37,268 nt of DNA, from IMG/VR virus record IMGVR_UViG_3300037861_000117, positions 1 to 37,268 of that record. The stretch is one strand, 5' to 3'. This stretch comes from a virus. How positions within the stretch are numbered: the stretch's first letter is position 1; the number at the start of each line of letters is the position of its first letter. The position numbers were made by a program, and so were the translations under genes. Under the pieces are notes generated by a model that saw nothing but the letters and a program-made list of their open reading frames with translations, was not told the origin of the DNA and did not search any database. Shown here in pieces: positions 8,627 to 15,754 of the stretch.

Positions 8627-9015
8627 GACCACACCCCATGAGCGTAAGCCGGGCTATAAACCACAACCATATGCCGTAAGGCTTTATCATAATATTCCCT
8701 CAACGGTTCAGCAGTTTCATAAGTGTGAGTACCCCACGGACTAGTTGCTTTCCTAGCTCGCAATCCGAGTGCCGCCACCCGATTCCTGATGGTGCTGGGA
8801 CATCTAAAACCAAAATCAACTGCAATCTCATTACACGACTTACCGCTTTCGATAGCTTTGGTTAGCACTTCATCGGTTAGCAAATCATTCATTCTGCCTT
8901 TGGCATAGCCTTCGCTAACTGCCCATGATCGAATGCTGTTACAGTTTGTGCCTTCCATCCTGGCGACCTGTCCGACTGAAAAACCTTTTTTGAATAGTTC
9001 GTGTCTGCGTTTCAT
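8623..9015 (-). CDS. Tandem helix-turn-helix protein, first gene of the late operon
   Basis: A 130-residue protein with two HTH-like segments. The first is FSVGQVARMEGTNCNSIRSW (about 12-31) and the second is SCNEIAVDFGFRCPSTIRNR (about 60-79). GGGAG lies 8 nt before the ATG. It is the first late gene on the minus strand, just downstream of an intrinsic terminator and an inverted repeat in its leader. It may be a late regulator or a DNA-recognition accessory of the terminase. Both are inferences; the sequence directly shows only the DNA-binding pattern. Confidence 0.65.
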   Translation of the reverse strand: MKRRHELFKKGFSVGQVARMEGTNCNSIRSWAVSEGYAKGRMNDLLTDEVLTKAIESGKSCNEIAVDFGFRCPSTIRNRVAALGLRARKATSPWGTHTYETAEPLREYYDKALRHMVVVYSPAYAHGVWS

Positions 9016-9053
9016 TTTGCGTTCTCCCGTTGTTGTTCTTTACAAGATGGCAC

Positions 9054-9082
9054 AAAAAAAAGACCCCGTCAATAACGAGGTC
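9054..9082 (-). terminator. Intrinsic terminator in the late-operon leader
   Basis: On the minus strand GACCTCG (9082-9076), a 7-nt loop, then CGGGGTC (9068-9062) form a 7-bp stem with one G-U pair, followed by eight T residues (9061-9054). It points away from any upstream gene in the window and lies 39 bp before the first late gene. It could therefore only stop transcripts entering from the 9100-9600 region. This resembles leader terminators that are overridden by antitermination. Confidence 0.65.
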
Positions 9083-9107
9083 GAGTTTGGTATAACTTTG
9101 GTCGAGG

Positions 9108-9179
9108 TTGTCAGCGGCTCGGAACATGACAGACATCGAATCACAACAACCAAGGAATATCTCAACAAGCCGCTGACAA
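9108..9179. repeat. 12-bp perfect inverted repeat with 48-bp spacer
   Basis: TTGTCAGCGGCT at 9108-9119 and AGCCGCTGACAA at 9168-9179 are perfectly inverted. In a minus-strand transcript the arms would close a 48-nt loop just upstream of the leader terminator. It may instead be a paired binding site. No terminator-like T-run follows either arm. Confidence 0.7.
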
Positions 9180-9400
9180 AACCACTATGCTAAAATTATC
9201 GCCGTTACGCAACCGCTAAAACCACCAAAACACCCCTAAATCAATTAAGATCGCTTAACACTTTTAATAAATCGCCTATAACCCGCTGTGACAGTGGTTT
9301 TCCGATTAAAAACATTAAATTTAGTGGTGTGCCCTTAGATATAAAAGAGAAAAGGCGTATGAGTATCCTTATACGATACTAAAGAGATCAAAGACATATA

Positions 9401-9463
9401 TATACCCCCTAAAAACAAATATATTAAATACTTTAATGTACTCTGGAACTAAATATACCCCCT
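9401..9463. repeat. Direct repeats TATACCCCCT, 53 bp apart
   Basis: The decamer TATACCCCCT occurs at 9401-9410 and 9454-9463, each preceded by A/T-rich sequence, with the palindrome ATTAAATACTTTAAT (9423-9437) between them. Such paired GC-rich tags in an AT-rich tract upstream of a primase gene are typical of protein-binding iterons; function is inferred. Confidence 0.5.
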
Positions 9464-9517
9464 GAGAATAAACAAACAAATGCGTTAATTACTTCGTTAA
9501 GATTGAGTAACCCTACA

Positions 9518-9563
9518 GTTAACTAGGTTTAACGTATTAACTAACGAATGTTAACTATGTTTA
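9518..9563 (+). repeat. Direct repeats GTTAACTANGTTTA, 32 bp apart
   Basis: GTTAACTAGGTTTA (9518-9531) and GTTAACTATGTTTA (9550-9563) differ at one base and are spaced about three helical turns. Further GTTAA-type motifs stand at 9484, 9496 and, inverted, around 9529-9543. They end four bases before the early promoter palindrome, so they are good candidates for an activator or replication-initiator site. Confidence 0.55.
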
Positions 9564-9566
9564 TGC

Positions 9567-9596
9567 TTTACAAACTGTAAATAATGGTGGTACTTT
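9567..9596 (+). promoter_or_regulatory. Early promoter 1 with palindromic operator
   Basis: TTTACAAACTGTAAA (9567-9581) is a 6-3-6 palindrome whose left arm works as a -35 (TTTACA). TACTTT at 9591-9596 is the matching -10 with an 18-bp spacer. The primase gene ribosome site AAGGAG follows at 9605-9610. The same palindrome and following A/T stretch recur at 13288 and 19664. Confidence 0.6.
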
Positions 9597-9615
9597 CGTA
9601 TCAAAAGGAGTTCAT

Positions 9616-11877
9616 ATGGTATTAGACATCACGCACCTACAGGAGAAAATAGAGGCAACTTTAACCGAGTTTCGAGGTCGTGAAGCGTGTTCTGATCCTC
9701 GGTCTGAGTTTATAAATCAATTGGTGTCCGATGGATATGAAGCGCCAAAGCAGCTTTATTTAGGCAAAATTGCGCGGATAAATGCGCCGGATGACAAGAA
9801 GAAAAGCGGCTGGTGTTGGTATGAAGAGTTCGATGATAACTACCATGATGGGCATGTAATAGGATATGGCCAGTACGGTAGCTGGAAGGATGAAAGCAAG
9901 ATTACGTGGTCAAGCCGTGGCGACGAATACCTCACTAAAGACCAGAAACACGAAATAAACCAAGCCAGAGAAGCCAGCAAGAAGCAGCGCGAGGCGGAGC
10001 TAGAGATGCGTTATGCAGAGGCAGCTGTGGAGTGTTGGAAGATATATAATAAATCACCAGACGCAACAGATCATGGCTATCTAACACGCAAAAAGATAGA
10101 TGCATGTGGGCTGATTAAGCTGGTAGGTAACCGGCTGGCAATACCCATGATGAACGATAAGAACGAGCTAACCAGCTTGCAGTATATATACCCAGACGGC
10201 AAAAAGCGTTATCATACTGGCGGTAAGATTAAGGGTAGTTACTTCACCATTACCGGCACCACAGAGCGTGTGTATGTAGCAGAGGGGTACGCAACAGCCT
10301 GCTCAATACATATGGCAACAGGTGCCACTGTGGTGGTGTCGTTTACGGTTCACAAGCTACTTGATGCAGTGAACTATGCCAAGTCGATGTACCCGCAAGC
10401 TGAGATTGTCATTGCCGGTGATGATGACCGTGAAAGCACTGTTAATATAGGCAAGCAGAAAGCAAAAGAGATAGCGCAAACCATGGGCTTGATAGCGCGG
10501 TTCCCTGATGGTGGCGGCGATTGGAATGACACACACTGCACGCAAGGACTGGAGGCTGTGACGGATCAGCTTAACTTAGTACACGAAGCGTACCAAGTAG
10601 AGAAAGGGGAGAAAAACCCGCTGCCTGAGTCACTGCAAAACCCGCCTGCTATCATTGGTGATATTGTCAATTACTATAAGCTAACAGATAAGCGCAGTAA
10701 TAATGTGCTGGCGCTACCGTCGGCAATAGCGCTAGCATCTTTAATTGTGGCTAGAAACTTTGATACCAGTAATGAAAACCGTAGTTCGCTGTTTGTGCTG
10801 AATGTAGCCAGAACCGGCGCTGGTAAAGAGCATTGCAGCAGGGTTGTAGAGCGGATTCTTATGGCGTGTGATATGATAGAGTATAATGCAGCCAATGGTT
10901 ACAAGTCAGGAAGCGCGGTGTTTAGTAAGTGTTTAGATATGCCAAGGCATATGGCTGTTATACCGGAGTTTAGTGTGTTTCTGGATTCTATGACTAATAA
11001 GAATGCCAGCAGTCACCAAGCGCAGGCCAAGGGCGTGTTGCTGGAAGTGTCCACTAAGCTGGATGGTGTGCTAACGCCGCCTGCCTATGCCACTAAAGGA
11101 TTAAAGGAAGCTGACAAGAAGATATTTAACGATCATGTGGTAAACCCGGCAGTGACGCTACTGGCTACCACCACGCCGGAAGTGTACGGCATGATTACTA
11201 ATGAAATGATTGTCGATGGCTTTCTTAACCGGTTTATTATTTGCATATCAGATGAGCCAATGAACTATCTGCGGCAAGTGGAAAAGCATGAGGTGCCTGA
11301 ATCTATCGTGTCGTGGGTGAAAGCTATTAACAAGCGGTTAGGCGATAGGGAAGAAATAGCTACGGAACAGCCAAAACTAACTACGCTGGCATTTGCGCCG
11401 CAAGCCAAGGAAGCGTTTAATGCTTATGAAATAGAACTAACAGACCGCATTAACGGTGAGTTGTCAGGGTCAGTGCTGAAAAATATGCTGGTGCGTAGTA
11501 ATGAGCTGGCCATGCGTGTGGCGCTAATTGTGGCACTGGCTAAAAATCCCGATGCTGAGTTTATCTATAAGGAGGATGCTGAATGGGCTGTGGAGTTTAT
11601 CAAATACAATTCAGAGCAAACGCTAAAAACGCTACGCAATAACCTAGCCAATAGCCCGCATGAGAAAAAGCGCATGGAGTGGCTGAAGGCCATAAGAGAG
11701 CGTGGCGCCAAGGGTATAGAGTATCGGGAAATATCCAGAATAAAGCCGTTTAGCGCTGAGAATAAACGAACGTGTAACGAGTTGTTAGTTGAACTGCTTG
11801 AAAGCGATTTGATTACCGAGGCCAGCCGCAAGAGTGGCGGCAAAGGACGGCCTATCAAATATTATTATGCGATTTAA
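9616..11877 (+). CDS. Primase-helicase (TOPRIM + DUF3987-like ATPase)
   Basis: A 753-residue replication protein with AGGAG five bases before the ATG. The TOPRIM domain spans about residues 219-285, with its catalytic Glu in VYVAEGYATA and the acidic triad in VIAGDDD. A DUF3987-type helicase/ATPase follows (about 340-650), with a P-loop-like NVARTGAGKE at 396-405. The C-terminus (about 690-753) resembles a winged-helix tail. No CHC2-type cysteine cluster is visible at the N-terminus, so template recognition differs from DnaG/T7 gp4. It probably primes and unwinds phage DNA. It is the first early gene under promoter 1. Confidence 0.85.
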   Translation: MVLDITHLQEKIEATLTEFRGREACSDPRSEFINQLVSDGYEAPKQLYLGKIARINAPDDKKKSGWCWYEEFDDNYHDGHVIGYGQYGSWKDESKITWSSRGDEYLTKDQKHEINQAREASKKQREAELEMRYAEAAVECWKIYNKSPDATDHGYLTRKKIDACGLIKLVGNRLAIPMMNDKNELTSLQYIYPDGKKRYHTGGKIKGSYFTITGTTERVYVAEGYATACSIHMATGATVVVSFTVHKLLDAVNYAKSMYPQAEIVIAGDDDRESTVNIGKQKAKEIAQTMGLIARFPDGGGDWNDTHCTQGLEAVTDQLNLVHEAYQVEKGEKNPLPESLQNPPAIIGDIVNYYKLTDKRSNNVLALPSAIALASLIVARNFDTSNENRSSLFVLNVARTGAGKEHCSRVVERILMACDMIEYNAANGYKSGSAVFSKCLDMPRHMAVIPEFSVFLDSMTNKNASSHQAQAKGVLLEVSTKLDGVLTPPAYATKGLKEADKKIFNDHVVNPAVTLLATTTPEVYGMITNEMIVDGFLNRFIICISDEPMNYLRQVEKHEVPESIVSWVKAINKRLGDREEIATEQPKLTTLAFAPQAKEAFNAYEIELTDRINGELSGSVLKNMLVRSNELAMRVALIVALAKNPDAEFIYKEDAEWAVEFIKYNSEQTLKTLRNNLANSPHEKKRMEWLKAIRERGAKGIEYREISRIKPFSAENKRTCNELLVELLESDLITEASRKSGGKGRPIKYYYAI

Positions 11878-11894
11878 CTTTAAGGAGAATGATT

Positions 11895-12296
11895 ATGTTT
11901 TACGATGATCCGCTGGCAGCAGCGTATATGGCTAGGGAGTTTGGGGTTAAATTAGACCGCGACACTACCGCCGCGCATAAGAAAGCCGATTATATTAACA
12001 GGCTGCTTGGCTCCGTATGTGGGGGGAATATCGGAAAAGTAAGCCCTGTAATGTACATCCACCCCGACAGCCTGCATATTTTTGAGCCGCAGGTGGGGGA
12101 TTATGTGCAGTTTGGAGAAGACCATTACGGATTATTTAAGAAGCTTAGATCAGACAAATACTATGAGAACTTCGTCGGCGTGAAAATCATCCAGCGCAAC
12201 AACCGCCCATTTTTCTGGCCTGAGAGTGAAGCTAATCCAGCGCAGATAGAAAACGAACTACGCGAGCAAGCGCAAACAGAGGCGGGCAAACAATGA
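11895..12296 (+). CDS. Early hypothetical protein (133 aa)
   Basis: Starts at the ATG at 11895 (MFYDDPLAAAYMAREFGV), because AAGGAG at 11882-11887 is 7 nt upstream; an ATG at 11889 is too close to that site. The first half is helical. The centre has a short beta region (PQVGDYVQFGEDHYGLFKKL), and the C-terminus is a Glu/Gln-rich helix. It lies directly downstream of the primase-helicase and overlaps the next small gene by ATGA. No family is recognised; co-transcription suggests a replication-related or early takeover role. Confidence 0.6.
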   Translation: MFYDDPLAAAYMAREFGVKLDRDTTAAHKKADYINRLLGSVCGGNIGKVSPVMYIHPDSLHIFEPQVGDYVQFGEDHYGLFKKLRSDKYYENFVGVKIIQRNNRPFFWPESEANPAQIENELREQAQTEAGKQ

Positions 12297-12430
12297 CACC
12301 CTACGAAGTAAAGCCAAACCCCAAAAAGCGCGACAAGGCTATGGCTGAGCGCATACGGTTTAAGCAAGAGCAAGAAGTGGCAGAGAAAGAGGCGCTGTTA
12401 AAGAAGTGGAAAGGGGAGGCTGTGGGGTGA
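12293..12430 (+). CDS. Small basic protein (45 aa)
   Basis: A 45-codon frame with ATG at 12293 overlapping the previous stop (ATGA) and its TGA overlapping the GTG of the next gene. The product (MTPYEVKPNPKKRDKAMAER at its start) is highly charged, helical and lysine-rich. Coupling at both ends supports translation. The function is unknown; such proteins often bind nucleic acid or a host protein. Confidence 0.55.
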   Translation: MTPYEVKPNPKKRDKAMAERIRFKQEQEVAEKEALLKKWKGEAVG

Positions 12431-13272
12431 AAAAGCAAGCAAAAGAGATTAACTCCTGTATGGCAACTCAGGAAAACATACAGAGAACAAAAGACTACAC
12501 CACAAAAAACTGCAAAGACTGCAATGATATTTTTTATATTAATAAAAATGGCAGGGCAGATTACTGCTGTATTTGCCGATATAGGAGGAAAGCAGAAAAG
12601 CAGAAAAACAAAATAGCGGAAAAACACACCCCTTTAGCGGGATTTCCAAGAAACCAAACCTTCGCCACTAGAGATGATATGCTGGCCTATATTGCCGGTG
12701 ACGGTGTGTCAAAAATACAGTGCCTAGAGTGCGGGCATTGGTTTGGCTCTTTGGGGGTACATTTATCACATAAGCATATACTAGGCGTGCGTGACTATAA
12801 ACGAAAATATGGAATTCCTTTTACAGGTCATGGCCTCACAGGGCAAAGAAAGAAAAAGGCGAATAGCGATCAAGGCAAGGTGAATTTTGCAGATAAGAGT
12901 ATCGAGGAAATGCAGGAAAACGCCGCGCATATGCGGAAAAGTCACTCTACTAAAGACCGAAATTTAACAGAGTACTACAGTAAAGAAAGGTCACAGAACG
13001 CATTTAAGGGCGGCAATGCCAGTTTCACAAAGACAGAGGAGGGGAAAACCTGCAAACACCCATGCTCTATTTGTGGCGAAGAAATGGAAGTAAGTGTTAT
13101 AGCCGCAATTTCCAACTCATGCAAAATAGCCTGCTCGCCATGCAAAAAGGTGCGGCGCAGAGAGGACGCCAAGAGAAGTCGGGACAAGATGAGAGCAGAG
13201 AGGCCAGAAGAATACGCGGCACACTTAAAAAGAATGAGAGATAACGCTCATAAGTACAGAAGCACAAAATAA
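12427..13272 (+). CDS. Multi-zinc protein with a Ros/MucR-type finger
   Basis: A 281-residue protein read from the GTG at 12427, with GGAGG 7 nt upstream; an ATG at 12406 would lack this site. The centre holds a Ros-type zinc finger: Cys99-X2-Cys102-X9-His112-X4-His117 (CLECGHWFGSLGVHLSHKH), followed by the family-typical DYKRKYGIPF. An N-terminal Cys cluster (NCKDC, then CCIC) and a C-terminal one (CSICGE, then CSPCKK) look like two more zinc ribbons. Ros/MucR proteins are DNA-binding repressors, common in alphaproteobacteria. This is probably an early phage regulator; fusion of the finger between two ribbons is unusual. Confidence 0.7.
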   Translation: MKKQAKEINSCMATQENIQRTKDYTTKNCKDCNDIFYINKNGRADYCCICRYRRKAEKQKNKIAEKHTPLAGFPRNQTFATRDDMLAYIAGDGVSKIQCLECGHWFGSLGVHLSHKHILGVRDYKRKYGIPFTGHGLTGQRKKKANSDQGKVNFADKSIEEMQENAAHMRKSHSTKDRNLTEYYSKERSQNAFKGGNASFTKTEEGKTCKHPCSICGEEMEVSVIAAISNSCKIACSPCKKVRRREDAKRSRDKMRAERPEEYAAHLKRMRDNAHKYRSTK

Positions 13273-13276
13273 CCCC

Positions 13277-13315
13277 TTGACTATCTGTTTACAATCTGTA
13301 AAGTAAGGGTATCAC
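13277..13315 (+). promoter_or_regulatory. Early promoter 2 with palindromic operator
   Basis: TTTACAATCTGTAAA (13288-13302) repeats the promoter 1 palindrome. As a -35, TTTACA pairs with TATCAC (13310-13315) over 16 bp. An alternative is TTGACT (13277-13282) with TAAAGT (13299-13304), which would place the operator between the two boxes. It lies in the only gap between the Ros-type gene and the recombination genes. Confidence 0.55.
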
Positions 13316-13332
13316 AACAAGAGGAGAATGAC

Positions 13333-13746
13333 ATGAACATAGAGCTTAAAATAGCCGTAGATGGAATAAGAAATTCCTATCAACAATTAAACCAAAGCGC
13401 TGAATATGCTGTGGAGGCAATCTATACTGCCCACAGTGAAATAGATAACCTGAAAAGCAAGCTATCTAAGCTACAGGCAATTGTTGACGGGTATAACAAA
13501 GATGATGCTTTACTCGTGGCTAAAACCGAGAAGCGTATTCTTGATGACTTGAATCGAAAGTCTCTCACGCAGCTTAGCAATAATATAAAAACCGCAGATT
13601 TAAGCGACGCGGTCACAAAGGCAGTAAAACATCTTAGTGGTCTTTTGCCAGAGGATCATCCTTTTTATAATAAGCGCGTGAAGAAGTGGGATATTGAGAA
13701 CATAATTCAAGATTTAAGAAACTCCCTCAATAAGGAGCAGTCATAA
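13333..13746 (+). CDS. Coiled-coil early protein upstream of the Sak4-like gene
   Basis: A 137-residue protein with GAGGAG 7 nt before the ATG. It is strongly helical. Residues about 20-50 (EYAVEAIYTAHSEIDNLKSK, then LSKLQAIV) show heptad spacing typical of a coiled coil. A second helical region ends in a basic segment (NKRVKKWDIENIIQDLRNSL). It is coupled to the Sak4-like gene by TAATG, so a partner role in recombination or replication is plausible from context. No family is recognised. Confidence 0.6.
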   Translation: MNIELKIAVDGIRNSYQQLNQSAEYAVEAIYTAHSEIDNLKSKLSKLQAIVDGYNKDDALLVAKTEKRILDDLNRKSLTQLSNNIKTADLSDAVTKAVKHLSGLLPEDHPFYNKRVKKWDIENIIQDLRNSLNKEQS

Positions 13747-14405
13747 TGACAGTCTCCATAAAAAACACCAGCCAAGTCAGCCAGCAAACGGTCAATATGT
13801 TAGTACACGCACCGGCAGGCTATGGCAAAACTACGCTATGCGGAACTACTGGTGAGCCTACGATTATATTAAGCGCAGAGGCGGGGCTGTTAAGCCTGTC
13901 TGGGCAGAATGTGGACTATATAGAAATTACGTGCCTGAAAGATTTGAGGGAAGCGTATGATTTTCTACTAACCGATAAAAAATATAAATGGGTCTGCATG
14001 GATTCAATCAGTGAGCTGGTGTCTATGGCGTTAATTGAGAAAAAGCGCGGTACGAATGATCCACGGCAAGCCTACACGCAAATGCGCGACCATATGCTGA
14101 CGACAATCCGCGAGTTTCGTAACCTGCCTAAAAACACCTACATGACATGCCAGCAAAGCCATGATTCCAATGAGCTGTTAGCACCTATTACCGATGATAG
14201 GGTCATGACACAAAACCTTCCTTATATGTTTGATCTGGTTTTCGCATTGCGGAAAATGGAGCATGAAGGCAAGCTTTACCACGTATTACAAACCGAAGGA
14301 GATGAGACGTATTTAGCCAAGCACCGCATTGCAGGTGCCAATATATTAAAGCAATATGAACCCTGCAACCTACAAGCAATTTACAGCAAAATTACTAACC
14401 AATAG
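13746..14405 (+). CDS. Sak4-like RecA-fold recombinase (AAA_24 NTPase)
   Basis: A 219-residue single-domain P-loop NTPase. Walker A is APAGYGKTT (Lys28, Thr29) and Walker B is WVCMDSISE (Asp86). A following MTCQQSHDSNEL sensor-like strand fits the RecA core without RecA's extra domains. This is the usual size and layout of phage Sak4 single-strand annealing/recombination proteins, which work with a phage SSB; an SSB-like gene follows 700 bp downstream. Start at 13746 overlaps the previous stop (TAATG). It probably promotes strand annealing in replication-linked recombination. Confidence 0.75.
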   Translation: MTVSIKNTSQVSQQTVNMLVHAPAGYGKTTLCGTTGEPTIILSAEAGLLSLSGQNVDYIEITCLKDLREAYDFLLTDKKYKWVCMDSISELVSMALIEKKRGTNDPRQAYTQMRDHMLTTIREFRNLPKNTYMTCQQSHDSNELLAPITDDRVMTQNLPYMFDLVFALRKMEHEGKLYHVLQTEGDETYLAKHRIAGANILKQYEPCNLQAIYSKITNQ

Positions 14406-14415
14406 GAGAATGACG

Positions 14416-14805
14416 ATGAATATAGACGATTTAACACTTGGAGAGGTAAAGCAATTAACAGCTTTTCTAAAACCAGCAGCGCCACTGCCTGCTAGTGATT
14501 TATATAGCCGGTATATTGGTCAATATGTAATCTGCCGCAGTCGAAATGAAGGAATAAATGCTGGTGAGGTTGTCGCCGTTGACAGCACTGGAGTAATTTT
14601 GAAAGACTGCCGCCGCCTATGGTATCACAAGCCGGTTAATAAAAACAAAAGCTGGTACGAGGGCGTGGCGTGTGATGGTGTTCATAAAGACTCTAAGCTT
14701 TCTGCTCCTGTTGAAAAGATTATTGCAGAAGATTATTCACTTACTATCTGCACAGATAAAGCAGCTAAGTCCATCAAAGGGGCTGATACACATGAGCAAG
14801 GTTAG
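14416..14805 (+). CDS. DUF6948-like protein, copy 1
   Basis: A 129-residue protein. AGGAG at 14404-14408 places the start at the ATG at 14416 ([18 protein letters not shown]). It is a paralogue of the gene at 21158: both begin MNIDDLT-x-GE-x-KQL, share a V-x-G-[V/I]-HKDS-x-L-x2-PV segment and a CTDKA-x2-SI ending. The family resemblance is to small phage DUF6948 proteins, whose function is unknown; assignment is by pattern. It overlaps the start of a Gly-X repeat gene by 14 nt, the same arrangement as in copy 2. Confidence 0.7.
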   Translation: MNIDDLTLGEVKQLTAFLKPAAPLPASDLYSRYIGQYVICRSRNEGINAGEVVAVDSTGVILKDCRRLWYHKPVNKNKSWYEGVACDGVHKDSKLSAPVEKIIAEDYSLTICTDKAAKSIKGADTHEQG

Positions 14806-15070
14806 TTTAATGATATTTAGTCGTGGCGATGGCGATGGCTCTGGCTCTGGCGATGGCGATGGCGATGGCTTTGGCTCTGGCTTTGGCTTTGGCTTTGGCG
14901 ATGGCGGTGGCTTTGGCGATGGCTTTGGCTTTGGCGATGGCCTTGGCTCTGGCTCTGGCGATGGCTCTGGCGATGGCGCTGGCTCTGGCGATGGCTTTGG
15001 CTTTGGCTCTGGCTTTGGCGGTGGCTTTGGCTTTGGCGATGGCTCTGGCTTTGGCTCTGGCTTTGGCTAA
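14792..15070 (+). CDS. Gly-X dipeptide repeat protein, copy 1
   Basis: A 92-residue frame starting [11 protein letters not shown] at the ATG at 14792, inside the end of the DUF6948-like gene. After residue 11 it is a pure array of Gly followed by Asp, Ser, Phe, Gly, Ala or Leu, about 40 dipeptides, ending with Gly-stop. The frame is chosen because it has an ATG coupled to the upstream gene and because the second copy has the same structure in the same frame. The product should be disordered and both acidic and aromatic. Function unknown; it may act as a spacer or low-complexity condensate-forming protein. Confidence 0.6.
   Translation: MSKVSLMIFSRGDGDGSGSGDGDGDGFGSGFGFGFGDGGGFGDGFGFGDGLGSGSGDGSGDGAGSGDGFGFGSGFGGGFGFGDGSGFGSGFG
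14825..15067 (+). repeat. Hexamer array (GGC NNT)n, 40 units, copy 1
   Basis: 243 bp of 6-bp units in which GGC alternates with GAT, TCT, TTT, GGT, GCT or CTT. The second codon always ends in T. Runs of the same unit are short, so the array is a mixed minisatellite rather than a perfect repeat, but slippage or recombination with copy 2 would be easy. Confidence 0.85.
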
Positions 15071-15120
15071 TAGTAGTAAAATTAGATATTTAATGCAAAA
15101 TCAACCAAGGAGAATAAAAA

Positions 15121-15693
15121 ATGGTACTAGCAATTCAACAGAAATTCACGCCAGAAGAATTAGTGATGGGTGGCGGTGATAATTTCTTTGTGTCAGAGGG
15201 ATGGCATGAGACAATGATTACCAGCCTAGAAATGGCTGATGCGTTCACGCAAGGCAAGCCGCAGGATTTATTGATTCACGGCGTTATTACAAGCGGTCAA
15301 TATGCCCACGTTGAGCCAATCATTCGTTTGGGTATTAATGATGACACACCACTACCAAGCGGCAAGTCAACATGGTCTAAGATTGGACATTCAGCACTTA
15401 ACAAGATTGCCCTAGCATGTGGCTTGCCGTCCATTCCCTACGCTGATTTAGAGCAACTGCGTAACAAAAAAATCATGGTTAAATATGTCACGCAAAAGGG
15501 CAAAGAAAAGAAAGACGCATCTGGCTTTGGCACTGGCGAATACTGGGATGATACAAGTGCAGCGCGTGACTATAAGGCGGTTCCTGCGGTAGCCACAGCG
15601 GTAACGCCTGCTCAGGTTGCTGCTCAACCGGCACCTGCTCAGCCTACTGCACCGTTACCAGCGGCTGTGGCATCAGATTCTATTCCATTTTAG
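15121..15693 (+). CDS. Single-stranded DNA-binding-like protein with SSB-type C-tail
   Basis: A 190-residue protein with AAGGAG 8 nt before the ATG. The N-terminal 130 residues look like an OB-fold-type phage SSB, with IIRLGINDDTPLPSGKSTW and a KKIMVKYVTQKGKE strand. A Pro/Ala/Gln-rich linker follows (about 155-183), and the protein ends SDSIPF, close to the D-D-I-P-F tail that bacterial SSBs use to recruit partners. Position after the Sak4-like gene fits the Sak4-SSB pairing known in phages. The OB fold is inferred; the tail is directly visible. Confidence 0.7.
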   Translation: MVLAIQQKFTPEELVMGGGDNFFVSEGWHETMITSLEMADAFTQGKPQDLLIHGVITSGQYAHVEPIIRLGINDDTPLPSGKSTWSKIGHSALNKIALACGLPSIPYADLEQLRNKKIMVKYVTQKGKEKKDASGFGTGEYWDDTSAARDYKAVPAVATAVTPAQVAAQPAPAQPTAPLPAAVASDSIPF

Positions 15694-15701
15694 ATTAACT
15701 A

Positions 15702-15741
15702 GGGGCGGTATAAGTAGGGAAACTTGCCGCCCCGCTTTTTT
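15702..15741 (+). terminator. Intrinsic terminator after the SSB-like gene
   Basis: GGGGCGG (15702-15708) pairs with CCGCCCC (15727-15733), with an inner AAGT/ACTT pairing in the loop, followed by GC and six T residues. It ends just before the exonuclease ribosome site. This strong structure would end or attenuate transcription from promoter 2, giving less of the exonuclease, helicase and HNH than of SSB. Confidence 0.75.
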
Positions 15742-15754
15742 AGGAGAATATGCT

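Larger units (their letters stand above)
9016..9615. other. Intergenic control region between late and early operons; candidate origin
   Basis: 600 bp without a convincing gene, lying between divergent operons. From left to right it contains: an intrinsic terminator in the minus direction (9054-9082); a 7-bp direct repeat GGTCGAG with 21-bp period (9079-9085 and 9100-9106); a 12-bp inverted repeat (9108-9179); AAAACCACT at 9178-9186, inverted at 9293-9301; an AGTATC/GATACT hairpin (9362-9380); direct repeats of TATACCCCCT; the palindrome ATTAAATACTTTAAT (9423-9437); a cluster of GTTAA motifs; and the early promoter. From 9300 to 9560 it is very AT-rich, as expected of an unwinding element next to a primase-helicase gene. 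Confidence 0.6.

Noticed and set aside
8939-9136. 65-codon minus-strand frame overlapping the HTH gene start
   Set aside because: It overlaps a well-supported gene with a good ribosome site and crosses the leader terminator.
9049-9195. 48-codon plus-strand frame (MAQKKDPVNNEVEFG start) in the control region
   Set aside because: Composition is protein-like, but it has no ribosome site, covers the terminator and inverted repeat, and no plus-strand promoter was found upstream. Kept as a weak alternative only.
14823-15179. Met-Ala-Leu repeat frame across hexamer array 1
   Set aside because: It is the other open frame of the same (GGC NNT) array; it has no start coupled to the DUF6948-like gene and no ribosome site, and runs into unrelated sequence that belongs to the SSB gene in another frame.
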